NCBI GenBank assembly: GCA_038134285.1
Contig: JAYPUW010000003.1
Coordinates: forward strand, 1 to 64,000
Direction: 5' to 3'
DNA length: 64,000 bases
Source: UBA3478 sp038134285
Lineage (GTDB): Bacteria; Bacteroidota; Bacteroidia; Flavobacteriales; Flavobacteriaceae
The notes under the pieces were generated by a model, which saw only the letters and a program-made list of their open reading frames with translations, had not been told where the DNA came from and searched no databases. Shown here piece by piece: positions 32,896-41,598 of the stretch (position 1 is its first letter; each line of letters opens with the position of its first letter). A program made the position numbers and the translations under genes.

Positions 32896-34246
32896 CGAAG
32901 ATCTTAGCGATAACTTCTTCGATCTTAGTGACCTGGATTACTCGGATGCTTCTTTTTTGGCTGGTGTTTGTTGCCGTTGAGGCAATGAATATGGCTTTGA
33001 ATCCTAGTTTTTCAGCTTCACTTATGCGTTGATCGACCCGCTGAACGGGGCGTATCTCTCCAGCGAGACCAACCTCTGCAGCAAAGCACACCCCCTTGGG
33101 CAAAGGCAGGTCAGCATTGCTCGAAAGAACCGCCATGACTACCGCCAAATCGGTAGCAGGATCATCTACCGAAATTCCTCCTGTGATATTCAAGAACACA
33201 TCTTTAGAGGCGAGGTTGAATCCAGCCTTTTTCTCTAGAACCGCAAGCAACATGTTTAAACGTTTACTGTTGAATCCAGTAGCCGAGCGTTGAGGAGTTC
33301 CGTATACTGCAGAGCTCACCAAGGCCTGAATCTCGATGAGTAAAGGGCGTTGCCCTTCAAGATTTGCTGCCACAGACACTCCGCTCAAGGGCTCATTATA
33401 ATTCGAAAGCAAGAGCTCTGAGGGGTTCTTGACCTCCCTCAGGCCAGAGCCTTGCATCTCGTAGATGCCTAGTTCTGCCGTGCTTCCAAAACGATTTTTA
33501 AGGGATCGTAAAATACGGTAGACGTAATTGCGATCTCCTTCAAATTGCAGCACGGTATCTACCATGTGCTCGAGCAGTTTGGGCCCTGCGAGTTGTCCGT
33601 CTTTGGTAATGTGCCCGACTAGGATTAGGGGGATACCCGTTGACTTGGCATAATACGTAAGCTCAGCTGTGCACTCTCTGATTTGAGATACTGTTCCGGC
33701 AGCAGATTCAATCTTTGAAGACTGAAGCGTCTGAATCGAATCGATAATAATGAGGTTGGGGGAGTGCTGTTCTATTTGTTGCCCAATACGATCGGTGACC
33801 GTTTCGTTGAGAATAAAGCAGTTGTTTTGTCGATTAGAAATACGATCTGCTCTAAGCTTGAGCTGACGTTCGCTTTCTTCACCGGATACATAAAGTACTT
33901 TCAGCCCAATGCCGAGGGCGATCTGTAAGAGAAGGGTGCTTTTTCCGATCCCGGGTTCTCCACCTAAAAGAATGACAGAGCCAGGAACAAGTCCTGATCC
34001 TAAAACGCGATTAAACTCTTGGTCTTTGGTGTCGATGCGCGCCTCGAGTTCGTATGAGATTTGATCGAGTGCAATGGCTCTGTGCGGACCTTGTTTTGCA
34101 GCCGCTTTTATTCCTGAAGATTCGGGTTTTGAGACAATCTCTTCTTGAAGAGTATTCCACTGCTTACAAGAGCTGCATTGCCCGGTCCACTTTGCGGATT
34201 GGGCACCACAGTTTTGACAGAAATAAGCCGTTTTTGTTTTAGCCAT
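32879..34246 (-). CDS. radA: DNA repair protein RadA
   Basis: 455 residues, normal. RecA-like ATPase that promotes branch migration. N-terminal C4 zinc finger (FCQNCGAQSAKWTGQCSSC near residue 8), Walker A GGEPGIGKSTLLLQ near 90, the RadA-specific KNRFG motif (LKNRFGSTAELG near 247) and a Lon-type C-terminal domain (VFLNITGGISVDDPATDLAV near 345). Last gene of panC-panD-flippase-like-radA: its ATG lies 8 nt inside the preceding gene. Confidence 0.96.
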   Translation of the reverse strand: MAKTKTAYFCQNCGAQSAKWTGQCSSCKQWNTLQEEIVSKPESSGIKAAAKQGPHRAIALDQISYELEARIDTKDQEFNRVLGSGLVPGSVILLGGEPGIGKSTLLLQIALGIGLKVLYVSGEESERQLKLRADRISNRQNNCFILNETVTDRIGQQIEQHSPNLIIIDSIQTLQSSKIESAAGTVSQIRECTAELTYYAKSTGIPLILVGHITKDGQLAGPKLLEHMVDTVLQFEGDRNYVYRILRSLKNRFGSTAELGIYEMQGSGLREVKNPSELLLSNYNEPLSGVSVAANLEGQRPLLIEIQALVSSAVYGTPQRSATGFNSKRLNMLLAVLEKKAGFNLASKDVFLNITGGISVDDPATDLAVVMAVLSSNADLPLPKGVCFAAEVGLAGEIRPVQRVDQRISEAEKLGFKAIFIASTATNTSQKRSIRVIQVTKIEEVIAKIFAKAQG

Positions 34247-35228
34247 TGAGGGGTGATCGACGTTTTACCTTGTACCATAAAGGTACCCCAAGAAAAGAGA
34301 TTGTACCGAATACCACGATCATTAAAGTCTGAGAAGACCACACGATCCACCCAAAGGCTTCGCCTGAGGCGTACGAGATTCCGAAAAGTCCTAGCGAGGC
34401 ACGAACTGCAATAGGGTATAATCCGACTCCGCCATTGGTTGCGGTCATGGCGAATGACCCAGCGATAAAGGCTATTAGTAATTCGGATAGGCCTAGAGAT
34501 GTGGTTTCTGGGACGGTATATTTGATCACAACGAACATCCCAACATAGCATGCCCAAATGAAGAGTGTATGGGCGATGAAATAGCTTTTGTTTCTCATCT
34601 GTAGGATCGAAGAAAGCCCCTCTTGAATGCCTTTGAAAAATTCGTGCAGTTTGATTCCCCAAGGGCTTGTTGCCTTTGAAGACAAACGCACCACGAAGAT
34701 CAATCCGGCTATGGCAGCAGCCAAAAAGAGCACACTGAATATCAGTGTGGCAGTGTTGGCTGAGATCCACTCTAAAATAAGGCGGGTTTGGAGCAAGAGG
34801 CTTAGCCCTATAATCAAAAACAGCATCACAAGGTCAATCACGCGCTCGGTCATAATGGTTCCGAACGCCTTCTCAAAAGGAACTTTTTCATAGGTGCGTA
34901 ATGAACTTGCTCTTAAGACTTCACCTGACCTAGGGATTCCGAGATTGGCAAAATACGCAATGAAAACAAATAAAATGCTCGGTACGACCCCAACTGAATA
35001 GCCCATAGGACGAAGCAGGTACTTCCAGCGAATCGCTCTTGAAATATGACTAAAAACAGCCAATATTAAAGATACAAATACATAACGCAAATCTACCGTG
35101 CTGATGTAACTGAAGACTTGCTCACGCACAAGCGGAGGTGTGATCCAGTAAGAGTAGGCGACTAAGCCCAATCCGATCACTATAGGAAGGACGGTTTTCA
35201 GTGTAGAGAAGCGCTTGGCTTTTTGCAT
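34239..35228 (-). CDS. Lysylphosphatidylglycerol synthase TM-domain family membrane protein
   Basis: 329 residues with about eight membrane helices. Related to the integral domain of LPG synthases (YbhN/MprF flippase type); it lacks the aminoacyl-transfer domain, so lipid flipping or transport is the best guess. Conserved block: FANLGIPRSGEVLRASSLRTYE near residue 97 (the short NLxxPRxGE motif of the family), then FGTIMTERVIDL. It shares a base with the panD end and overlaps radA by 8 nt. Confidence 0.85.
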   Translation of the reverse strand: MQKAKRFSTLKTVLPIVIGLGLVAYSYWITPPLVREQVFSYISTVDLRYVFVSLILAVFSHISRAIRWKYLLRPMGYSVGVVPSILFVFIAYFANLGIPRSGEVLRASSLRTYEKVPFEKAFGTIMTERVIDLVMLFLIIGLSLLLQTRLILEWISANTATLIFSVLFLAAAIAGLIFVVRLSSKATSPWGIKLHEFFKGIQEGLSSILQMRNKSYFIAHTLFIWACYVGMFVVIKYTVPETTSLGLSELLIAFIAGSFAMTATNGGVGLYPIAVRASLGLFGISYASGEAFGWIVWSSQTLMIVVFGTISFLGVPLWYKVKRRSPLNG

Positions 35229-35575
35229 TACGATAAGCGATTGTGCTGATCGGGAAAGATAAGCGCAGGCTTGAAGGCGCGGGCCTCATCTTGGGTCATC
35301 TGAGCGTAAGAGATCACGATCAAGATGTCTCCGACGTTAACCTTGCGAGCTGCTGCTCCGTTCAGCGTTACTTCTCCTGAATTTCGAGGACCGGGAATGG
35401 CATAGGTTTCAAGTCGCTCACCGTTGTTGTTGTTTACGACTTGAACTTTTTCTCCGGGTACGATCTGGGCTGCGTCTAAAAGGTCCTCATCGATAGTAAT
35501 GCTACCAATATAATTCAGATCAGCACCTGTAACCGTTACACGGTGGAGTTTTGATTTTAAAACCTCGATTAACAT
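35228..35575 (-). CDS. panD: Aspartate 1-decarboxylase
   Basis: 115 residues from ATG 35575, the usual length. Makes beta-alanine for pantothenate. Self-cleavage occurs at the Gly-Ser bond in NYIGSITIDEDL near residue 23, giving the pyruvoyl group. LHRVTVTGADL near 10 and the PGPRNSGEVTLNGAAARKV block near 62 are typical. A frame from 35590 would add five residues, but homologues begin MLIEV. 17 nt after panC; the two catalyse converging steps to pantothenate. Confidence 0.95.
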   Translation of the reverse strand: MLIEVLKSKLHRVTVTGADLNYIGSITIDEDLLDAAQIVPGEKVQVVNNNNGERLETYAIPGPRNSGEVTLNGAAARKVNVGDILIVISYAQMTQDEARAFKPALIFPDQHNRLS

Positions 35576-35592
35576 GGGGCAAAGGTACAACC

Positions 35593-36444
35593 TTATTCGT
35601 TTAAGGAAATGGAATCTATGAGGCGGACACCTTCGAATCTAGCGGAGATGAAGGCGCGGTATTTCTTGTTTTTTTTACGAGAAACGCTGAGCTCAAGACT
35701 TGGAATCTCAGCGATTTCGAAATACTCGAGTGTCCAGTCTTCAGCCTCTTTAAATGTCTTCGAAACTGCCTCTCGAATGGCGTCAAACTCCATAGAAGAG
35801 AAACGTCTTTTGGCCCACTTCAATTGTTGGTAGATAAACGCGGCTTTTATGCGTCCATGCGCACTTAATCTTTCATTTCTTGAGCTCCTTGCTAATCCGT
35901 TAGTCTCTCTAGTGGTCGGACACACTTCAATGCGCACCTGGAGTCGTTCTTGTTTGACTAACGATTTTATAATCAAGGTTTGTTGGTAATCTTTTTCTCC
36001 AAAATAAGCCACTGAAGGACGAACCGCTTTAAATAGCAATTCAACTACTGTCGCCACTCCATCAAAGTGCCCCGGGCGATAAACCCCCTCCATCACTTTA
36101 TCTAGGTCTTTAAAGTCAAAAGACCTCGACTGAGGTTGGTCGGTGTATAGGACATTGACGTCTGGATGAAAAACAATGAGATCGTCTGAGAGGCTGCGTA
36201 GTTGATTTAGATCACTTTCAAGAGTTCTAGGGTATGCTTCAAGGTCATTAGGGTCATTAAATTGAGTCGGATTGACGAAAATACTTACGACCACTACCTC
36301 TGATTTGAACAAGGCTCGTTTAACGAGGTTTAGATGACCTTCATGCAAGGCTCCCATGGTGGGGACAAACCCAATTGTCGATTTCGATTGGTAGGCCGGA
36401 GCTAAAATTTCTTTGAGCTCGGCGACAGTTTGAGTAAGCTTCAT
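35593..36444 (-). CDS. panC: Pantothenate synthetase
   Basis: 283 residues. Joins pantoate and beta-alanine using ATP. Signature motifs: VPTMGALHEGHLNLVKRA near residue 27 (HxGH adenylate site), SIFVNPTQFNDPNDLEAYPR near 54, FEGVYRPGHFDGVATVV-type segment near 130 (MEGVYRPGHFDGV) and FGEKDYQQ near 152. The SSRNERLS block near 195 is KMSKS-like. First gene of the unit, from a promoter at 36469-36462. Confidence 0.96.
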   Translation of the reverse strand: MKLTQTVAELKEILAPAYQSKSTIGFVPTMGALHEGHLNLVKRALFKSEVVVVSIFVNPTQFNDPNDLEAYPRTLESDLNQLRSLSDDLIVFHPDVNVLYTDQPQSRSFDFKDLDKVMEGVYRPGHFDGVATVVELLFKAVRPSVAYFGEKDYQQTLIIKSLVKQERLQVRIEVCPTTRETNGLARSSRNERLSAHGRIKAAFIYQQLKWAKRRFSSMEFDAIREAVSKTFKEAEDWTLEYFEIAEIPSLELSVSRKKNKKYRAFISARFEGVRLIDSISLNE

Positions 36445-36461
36445 GAGCGCCGCTAAGGCCT

Positions 36462-36469
36462 CAAAAATA
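36462..36469 (-). promoter_or_regulatory. Promoter of panC-panD-flippase-like-radA
   Basis: Exact -7 element TATTTTTG on the minus strand, with a TTG at 36491-36489, 19 bp upstream. The panC ATG is 17 nt downstream. Confidence 0.65.
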
Positions 36470-36499
36470 TATCAAATAGGCTTATACACAATAAATTCG

Positions 36500-36507
36500 T
36501 ATCTTTG
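36500..36507 (+). promoter_or_regulatory. -7 promoter element TATCTTTG for the glycogen-synthase-like gene
   Basis: Exact TAnnTTTG, 33 nt before ATG 36541. A TTG codon at 36505 that opens the longest frame lies within this element, so it is not the start. Confidence 0.6.
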
Positions 36508-36540
36508 AATCTTCTTTTGACGCACAAAAATCTAGGATTT

Positions 36541-37344
36541 ATGAATGGAAAAAAGATATTGTTTGTATCGTCTGAACTAGTACCCTACCTACCAGAGAAT
36601 CAGGTCTCATTAATGTCTTATGAATCTCCGAGGGTAGTGAACAGCAATGGCGGTCAAATTCGAATTTTCATGCCTAGATATGGAGTGATTAACGAAAGAC
36701 GTCATCAGCTCCACGAAGTGATCCGCCTTTCAGGAATGAATTTGGTGGTAAACGACATGGATATGCCATTAATCATTAAGGTGGCTTCGATCCCAAAAGA
36801 GCGTATTCAGGTTTATTTTATAGACAACGACGAATACTTCAAGCGCAAGTCTACCTTCACAGACACGAAAGGAAAGATGCATGAAGACAACGACGAACGT
36901 TCTATTTTCTTCGCCAAAGGGGTGATTGAGACCGTCAAGAAACTCAATTGGGCGCCGGATATTATTCACGTACACGGATGGATGGCTTCTTTGCTTCCGC
37001 TATACCTGAAAAACTTTTATAAAGACGAGGCGATGTTCAATGATACTAAGATCATCACCTCAATTTACGAGGAGGAGTTTGAAGGAGTGGTTCCAGGAAA
37101 AATTTGCGAAAAGATTGCGTTTGACAACATTGATCTCTCCACTTTCGAGTGTCTTCAAAATCCAAATCATACAAATTTGTTAAAGGTAGCCGCAGATCAC
37201 TCTGATGGCCTTATATTCGCCGGTGAAAAAATATCTGACGACCTCCAGAAATACTGTAAGTCTTCAGGAAAACCAATCCTTGAATATGTTCCAGTTCAGG
37301 AAACCGAAGAAGCCTACATCAATTTCTACAATTCTTATTTTTAG
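36541..37344 (+). CDS. Glycogen/starch synthase N-terminal-domain protein
   Basis: 267 residues from ATG 36541. It matches only the N-terminal domain of GT5 glycogen synthases: KKILFVSSELVPYLPEN near residue 4, FMPRYGVINERRHQLHEV near 43 and IIHVHGWMASLLPLYLK near 138. The ADP-glucose motif KxGGL is replaced by VVNSNGGQ, and the whole C-terminal Rossmann domain with the catalytic Glu is missing. Glucosyl transfer is therefore doubtful. Same arrangement (divergent from panC, before a DUF4270 gene) is familiar in Flavobacteriia. Confidence 0.8.
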   Translation: MNGKKILFVSSELVPYLPENQVSLMSYESPRVVNSNGGQIRIFMPRYGVINERRHQLHEVIRLSGMNLVVNDMDMPLIIKVASIPKERIQVYFIDNDEYFKRKSTFTDTKGKMHEDNDERSIFFAKGVIETVKKLNWAPDIIHVHGWMASLLPLYLKNFYKDEAMFNDTKIITSIYEEEFEGVVPGKICEKIAFDNIDLSTFECLQNPNHTNLLKVAADHSDGLIFAGEKISDDLQKYCKSSGKPILEYVPVQETEEAYINFYNSYF

Positions 37345-37354
37345 GAGCGTTTCT

Positions 37355-39178
37355 ATGTTGAAGCATTTAAAGGGAAAAGCGCAGGCTCTGCTATCGCTTA
37401 GCATTTTCTGTATAGGTTTAGTTTCGTGTGAAACAGAAACCTTTACTCTTGGTGAGTCGCTGGTCTACGGAGAACCCTTTACCTTAAGTAAGAAAACTTA
37501 CAATATTGAATCGATTAGTCAATTGGCAATAGACCGTGTGCAAACCAATAAAATTCCTGTTTATCAATTAGGAAACTACAAAGACCCGGTATTTGGAGAG
37601 ACGAACGCATCTATTTTATCTCAGGTACAACTTTCGATACCTAATCCTACGTTTGGAGAGCTTTCAGCAGTGGGCGAAATAGACAACAATTTAGATGAGC
37701 GTGAAAACGTCACTAAGGCCACCTTATACATACCATTTTTTAGAGCTTCGACGATCTCATCAGACAGTGATTCGGATGGTGTTTTGGATGTTTATGACGT
37801 AGACCCAAACGACCCTTTGAGCGATAGTGATGGAGACGGACTTTCAGACAATGAGGAGCGTTTGCTCGGATGGAATCCACTTTCATCAGATACCGATAAT
37901 GACGGAATTCCTGACGCTCAGGATGACGAAACGGCTTCTAACTCTTACGCGCGACGTTACGACTTAGATAGCATTTACTCTTTCTCTGACCAAGATCGAT
38001 TTAATCTTAAGGTGAGAAGCTCAAATTATTATCTGCGCGATCGCGATCCACAAACTGATTTCTTAGAGTCTCAGGCATATTTTTCAGATAAGGCCGCAGT
38101 ATATGAGCCATTTTTAGAAAAGGAGCTTTTCGAAGGGCTGATAATTATAAGCGATTATCAATACGTCTATTATAACGAAGACGATCCGGCAACAACAGAT
38201 GTTGACGAATCGCTTACTCTTGATGTGTCAAAGTCAAAGGACCCAGGAATTTTAGTAGAGTTAAATAAATTCTTCTTTCAAGACAGAATCATGGGGCAAG
38301 AGGGGAACGATGCGCTTCGTTCACAGGCCAATTTTGTCGACCACTTTAGAGGACTTCATTTGAGTATTGATCCCAGCGATGACCTCATGCTCTTATTAGA
38401 CATGAGTCAGGCCTATATTGAGATTGAATACGAGTACGACTCTATTAACACACAGGGAACTACGGATACCGCAGACGATACACGAGAGCAGGTCACCACA
38501 ACGTATCGCCTAAACTTTTTGACCGGAAGCACTACTGGATTTACCCAAGGGAATGCAATCAACACTTGGACGTATTCTAAGCCCGTTTCATTTGCCACTC
38601 AAAAAGAAGTAACACCTGATCGCTTATTCTTAAAAGGAGGTAGTGGATCATTACTTCAACTTGAAATTCCACAATCGGTTATCGATGAGGCTCGTCAAAA
38701 CAATTGGTTAGTGAATGAGGTCAGCTTTGAATTTTTTGTTGATCAAGATAAAATGGCCCTCACTCCTTTTGAGCCACCGCGCCTTTACATGTACAAATCA
38801 ACCAATAGCTTGCCTTTGTACAATACAAGTAACGAGACGTCTTCAAGCCAAACTGCCTTGGGGGTATATCTCAATTACGACGGTGCACTGAGAAAGAACG
38901 CGGCCGGAAGAGGAGAAGCCTACAAAGCGAACATCACCGATTACTTCAACGATATTATCATTCGTGATTCATTGAATGCTCCTATCAATATCGCTATAAG
39001 TGCCAATATTGCCTTTCCTCAAGTTCAACAGGCGATCTTAGACGATCAGACCGCTGTAGACTATCCGTTGATGGCAGGCATTTCTCCGCTCGGAACAGTG
39101 CTCTATGGACCGAGTTTTAGTGTTCCTGAAGACAAGCGACTTAAGCTCACGATTTACTATACAGAGCTTAAGGATTAG
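37355..39178 (+). CDS. DUF4270 lipoprotein with calcium-binding-type repeats
   Basis: 607 residues from ATG 37355; the longer open frame lies mostly inside the preceding gene. An AGGAG at 37343-37347 precedes the start. A lipoprotein signal ends in GLVSC near residue 25. A DUF4270 domain of unknown function covers most of the rest. Residues about 130-190 hold Asp-rich repeats (SDSDSDGVLDVYDVDP, SDSDGDGLSDNEERLLG and SDTDNDGIPDAQD) like thrombospondin type 3 motifs that bind calcium. Probably surface-exposed or periplasmic. It lies 10 nt after the glycogen-synthase-like gene. Confidence 0.83.
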   Translation: MLKHLKGKAQALLSLSIFCIGLVSCETETFTLGESLVYGEPFTLSKKTYNIESISQLAIDRVQTNKIPVYQLGNYKDPVFGETNASILSQVQLSIPNPTFGELSAVGEIDNNLDERENVTKATLYIPFFRASTISSDSDSDGVLDVYDVDPNDPLSDSDGDGLSDNEERLLGWNPLSSDTDNDGIPDAQDDETASNSYARRYDLDSIYSFSDQDRFNLKVRSSNYYLRDRDPQTDFLESQAYFSDKAAVYEPFLEKELFEGLIIISDYQYVYYNEDDPATTDVDESLTLDVSKSKDPGILVELNKFFFQDRIMGQEGNDALRSQANFVDHFRGLHLSIDPSDDLMLLLDMSQAYIEIEYEYDSINTQGTTDTADDTREQVTTTYRLNFLTGSTTGFTQGNAINTWTYSKPVSFATQKEVTPDRLFLKGGSGSLLQLEIPQSVIDEARQNNWLVNEVSFEFFVDQDKMALTPFEPPRLYMYKSTNSLPLYNTSNETSSSQTALGVYLNYDGALRKNAAGRGEAYKANITDYFNDIIIRDSLNAPINIAISANIAFPQVQQAILDDQTAVDYPLMAGISPLGTVLYGPSFSVPEDKRLKLTIYYTELKD

Positions 39179-39202
39179 GCCCTCAAAACCGGTTTGATTT
39201 CA

Positions 39203-39210
39203 TAACTTTG
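39203..39210 (+). promoter_or_regulatory. -7 promoter element TAACTTTG for glmS
   Basis: Exact TAnnTTTG, 17 nt before the glmS ATG. A perfect 10-bp palindrome AAACCGGTTT (39186-39195) lies in the -33 region and could bind a regulator. Confidence 0.6.
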
Positions 39211-39227
39211 CGGAAAACCCAATTAAC

Positions 39228-41075
39228 ATGTGTGGAATTGTTGGCTATCTCGGTCATAGAGAGGCTTTTGATGTTATAGTTAAAGGACTCCAACGTCTCG
39301 AATATAGAGGCTATGACAGTGCCGGTTTAATGCTCTTCGACGGTGATCACGTTACCGTTTCTAAAACTAAAGGAAAGGTCTTCGATCTCAAAGAAAAGGC
39401 AGAAAATGCCGATGTGATTCATGGTAACCTTGGCATAGGCCATACCCGCTGGGCTACCCACGGTGTTCCTAATGATGTCAATTCACATCCTCACCTTTCT
39501 AATTCGAAAAGGTTGGCCTTAGTGCACAACGGAATCATCGAAAATTACCAGTCGTTAAAGACCACACTAGAGAAGCGCGGGTATACCTTCTCGTCAGATA
39601 CTGATACAGAAGTCTTGGTCAATTTGATTGAAGAGATTCAACAAAAGGAGCAAGTCAATCTAGCAAAGGCTGTTCGTCTAGCACTCAATCAGGTGGTTGG
39701 GGCATATGCTATCGTTGTATTTGATCGAGAGCAGCCCGACCGACTTGTCACTGCACGCATGGGAAGTCCGCTCGCCATAGGAGTGGGAGAAAAGGAGTAT
39801 TTCATCGCTTCAGACGCCAGTCCTTTTATAGCATATACCTCGAATGCCATATATCTAGAAGACGGAGAGATGGCTGTTATCGCTCGTGGCGAAGAAGTAG
39901 ACGTGCGCAAAATTAATAGCAACAAAGAGGTTGACCCATTCATCATTGAACTTGAGCTATCACTCGATGAAATTGAAAAAGGCGGATACGATCACTTTAT
40001 GCTCAAAGAAATATACGAGCAGCCAAAGGCCATTCAAGACACCTTTAGAGGAAGGCTTCTCAGCGATCAAGGCCTGATCAAGATGGCTGGGGTTGAGCAG
40101 CACATGAATACCTTCTTAGAGGCAAAGCGTATTATCATCGCCGCATGTGGTACTTCATGGCATGCAGGATTGGTAGGCGAATATATTTTCGAAACCTATT
40201 TGAAAATACCGGTTGAGGTAGAGTACGCTTCAGAATTTCGTTATCGCGATCCGGTCATTGGCCCCGGAGATGTGCTCATCGCCATCTCTCAGTCCGGAGA
40301 AACCGCCGACACCCTAGCTGCCATCAAATTGGCAAAGAGCAAGGGAGCCTTTGTGTTTGGGATTTGCAATGTTGTCGGGTCTTCTATTGCCAGAGAAACT
40401 CATGCAGGGGCCTACACCCATGCAGGGCCAGAGATTGGGGTTGCCTCGACCAAGGCATTCACTACACAAATCACGGTGCTCACCTTGATAGCGCTTAAGC
40501 TCTCTCAAGCCAAAGAGAGTCTTTCACATTCAGAAATTAATCACCTTACTAAAGCACTAGAATCAGTGCCTGTTAAAGTACAAGAAGTTCTTAAGCTAGA
40601 TGCGCATATCAAGGCAATTGCATCCACCTATTTTCAGGCTGAAAACAGCCTTTACCTTGGACGCGGATATAATTTTCCGGTCGCCCTAGAAGGCGCCTTG
40701 AAGCTCAAAGAAATCAGTTATATACACGCCGAGGGGTATCCGGCTGCCGAGATGAAACACGGTCCTATTGCCCTGATTGACGAACAGATGCCTGTCTTTG
40801 TGATCGCCACCCGAAAAGGACATTACGAAAAGGTGGTGAGTAATATTCAAGAGATTAAATCACGAAAGGCGAAAATCATTGCAATTGTTACCAAGGGCGA
40901 TAAAGAAGTGGCAGCATTGGCAGATCATTGTATTGAGATTCCTGACATCGAAGAGTCGCTCACGCCTATACTTACTACGATTCCCTTGCAGTTGCTCGCC
41001 TATTATATTGCCATTATGCGCGGGTGCAATGTAGATCAGCCTCGAAACCTAGCGAAGTCGGTCACGGTGGAGTAA
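39228..41075 (+). CDS. glmS: Glutamine-fructose-6-phosphate aminotransferase (isomerizing)
   Basis: 615 residues, full length. Makes glucosamine 6-phosphate for peptidoglycan and lipopolysaccharide. N-terminal Ntn glutaminase starting MCGIVGYLGHRE, with catalytic Cys 2 after Met removal and GHTRWATHGVPN near 73. Two SIS isomerase domains follow (ACGTSWHAGLVGEY near 305, ISQSGETADTLAA near 350, then LGRGYNFPVALEGALKLKE near 475) and the C-terminal QPRNLAKSVTVE. The GNAT gene follows the stop directly. Confidence 0.97.
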   Translation: MCGIVGYLGHREAFDVIVKGLQRLEYRGYDSAGLMLFDGDHVTVSKTKGKVFDLKEKAENADVIHGNLGIGHTRWATHGVPNDVNSHPHLSNSKRLALVHNGIIENYQSLKTTLEKRGYTFSSDTDTEVLVNLIEEIQQKEQVNLAKAVRLALNQVVGAYAIVVFDREQPDRLVTARMGSPLAIGVGEKEYFIASDASPFIAYTSNAIYLEDGEMAVIARGEEVDVRKINSNKEVDPFIIELELSLDEIEKGGYDHFMLKEIYEQPKAIQDTFRGRLLSDQGLIKMAGVEQHMNTFLEAKRIIIAACGTSWHAGLVGEYIFETYLKIPVEVEYASEFRYRDPVIGPGDVLIAISQSGETADTLAAIKLAKSKGAFVFGICNVVGSSIARETHAGAYTHAGPEIGVASTKAFTTQITVLTLIALKLSQAKESLSHSEINHLTKALESVPVKVQEVLKLDAHIKAIASTYFQAENSLYLGRGYNFPVALEGALKLKEISYIHAEGYPAAEMKHGPIALIDEQMPVFVIATRKGHYEKVVSNIQEIKSRKAKIIAIVTKGDKEVAALADHCIEIPDIEESLTPILTTIPLQLLAYYIAIMRGCNVDQPRNLAKSVTVE

Positions 41076-41594
41076 ATGAATTCTATTAGAAGTCATTTTA
41101 AAGCACCACTCCAAACTTCAAATTTGTATTTGAAGCCTTCAATTATTAAGGATTTAGGGTCATTGTACGAAATTGGGTCTGATCCAGAGGTGTGGTCAAT
41201 GCACTCTGAAAAAGATCGTTATAAGAAGGATAAGTTTTATCATTATTTCATGAATGGCCTTAACAACAACTTGGGGGCCTACACGTTGACTCTCAAAAAC
41301 ACAAAAGAAGTTATTGGATTTACACGTTATTACGATTATGAACTGGTTAGCTCTTCCGTGAAGATTGGGTATACCTTTCTTTCAAAAGTTTTGTGGGGTA
41401 CTGGAATTAATCAAGAAATAAAAAAGGCTATGCTTAGTCATGCTTTTGAAGTATGCGATAAAGTGATATTTGAGGTTTTTGAAAACAATTATAGGTCGCA
41501 ACGTGCCGTATTAAAATTAGGTGCCGTTGAGATTGAACCAAAAGGAGATCGTAAGTGTTTTGTTGTTTTTCAAGACAACCATTTAGTAGTTTAG
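41076..41594 (+). CDS. GNAT family N-acetyltransferase
   Basis: 172 residues with the RimJ/RimL-type GNAT layout: LYLKPSIIKDLGSLYEIG near residue 18, YTLTLKNTKEVIGFTRYYDYE near 71, IGYTFLSKVLWGTGINQEIK near 98 (the acetyl-CoA loop region) and NNYRSQRAVLKLGAVEIE near 142. Substrate unknown. The base composition is more AT-rich than glmS, a possible sign of later acquisition. It starts right after the glmS stop and 4 nt before the ClC gene. Confidence 0.82.
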   Translation: MNSIRSHFKAPLQTSNLYLKPSIIKDLGSLYEIGSDPEVWSMHSEKDRYKKDKFYHYFMNGLNNNLGAYTLTLKNTKEVIGFTRYYDYELVSSSVKIGYTFLSKVLWGTGINQEIKKAMLSHAFEVCDKVIFEVFENNYRSQRAVLKLGAVEIEPKGDRKCFVVFQDNHLVV

Positions 41595-41598
41595 CGCT

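Noticed and set aside
34108..34770. 220-codon minus-strand frame overlapping radA and the flippase-like gene
   Set aside because: It is out of frame with both well-supported genes on the same strand, its translation is rich in Cys, His and Arg without any domain, and no promoter or start signal favours it.
39186..39195. AAACCGGTTT as a riboswitch or ribozyme element ahead of glmS
   Set aside because: A 10-bp palindrome only; no glmS ribozyme core is present in the 49-nt spacer. Kept as a possible protein-binding site in the promoter entry.
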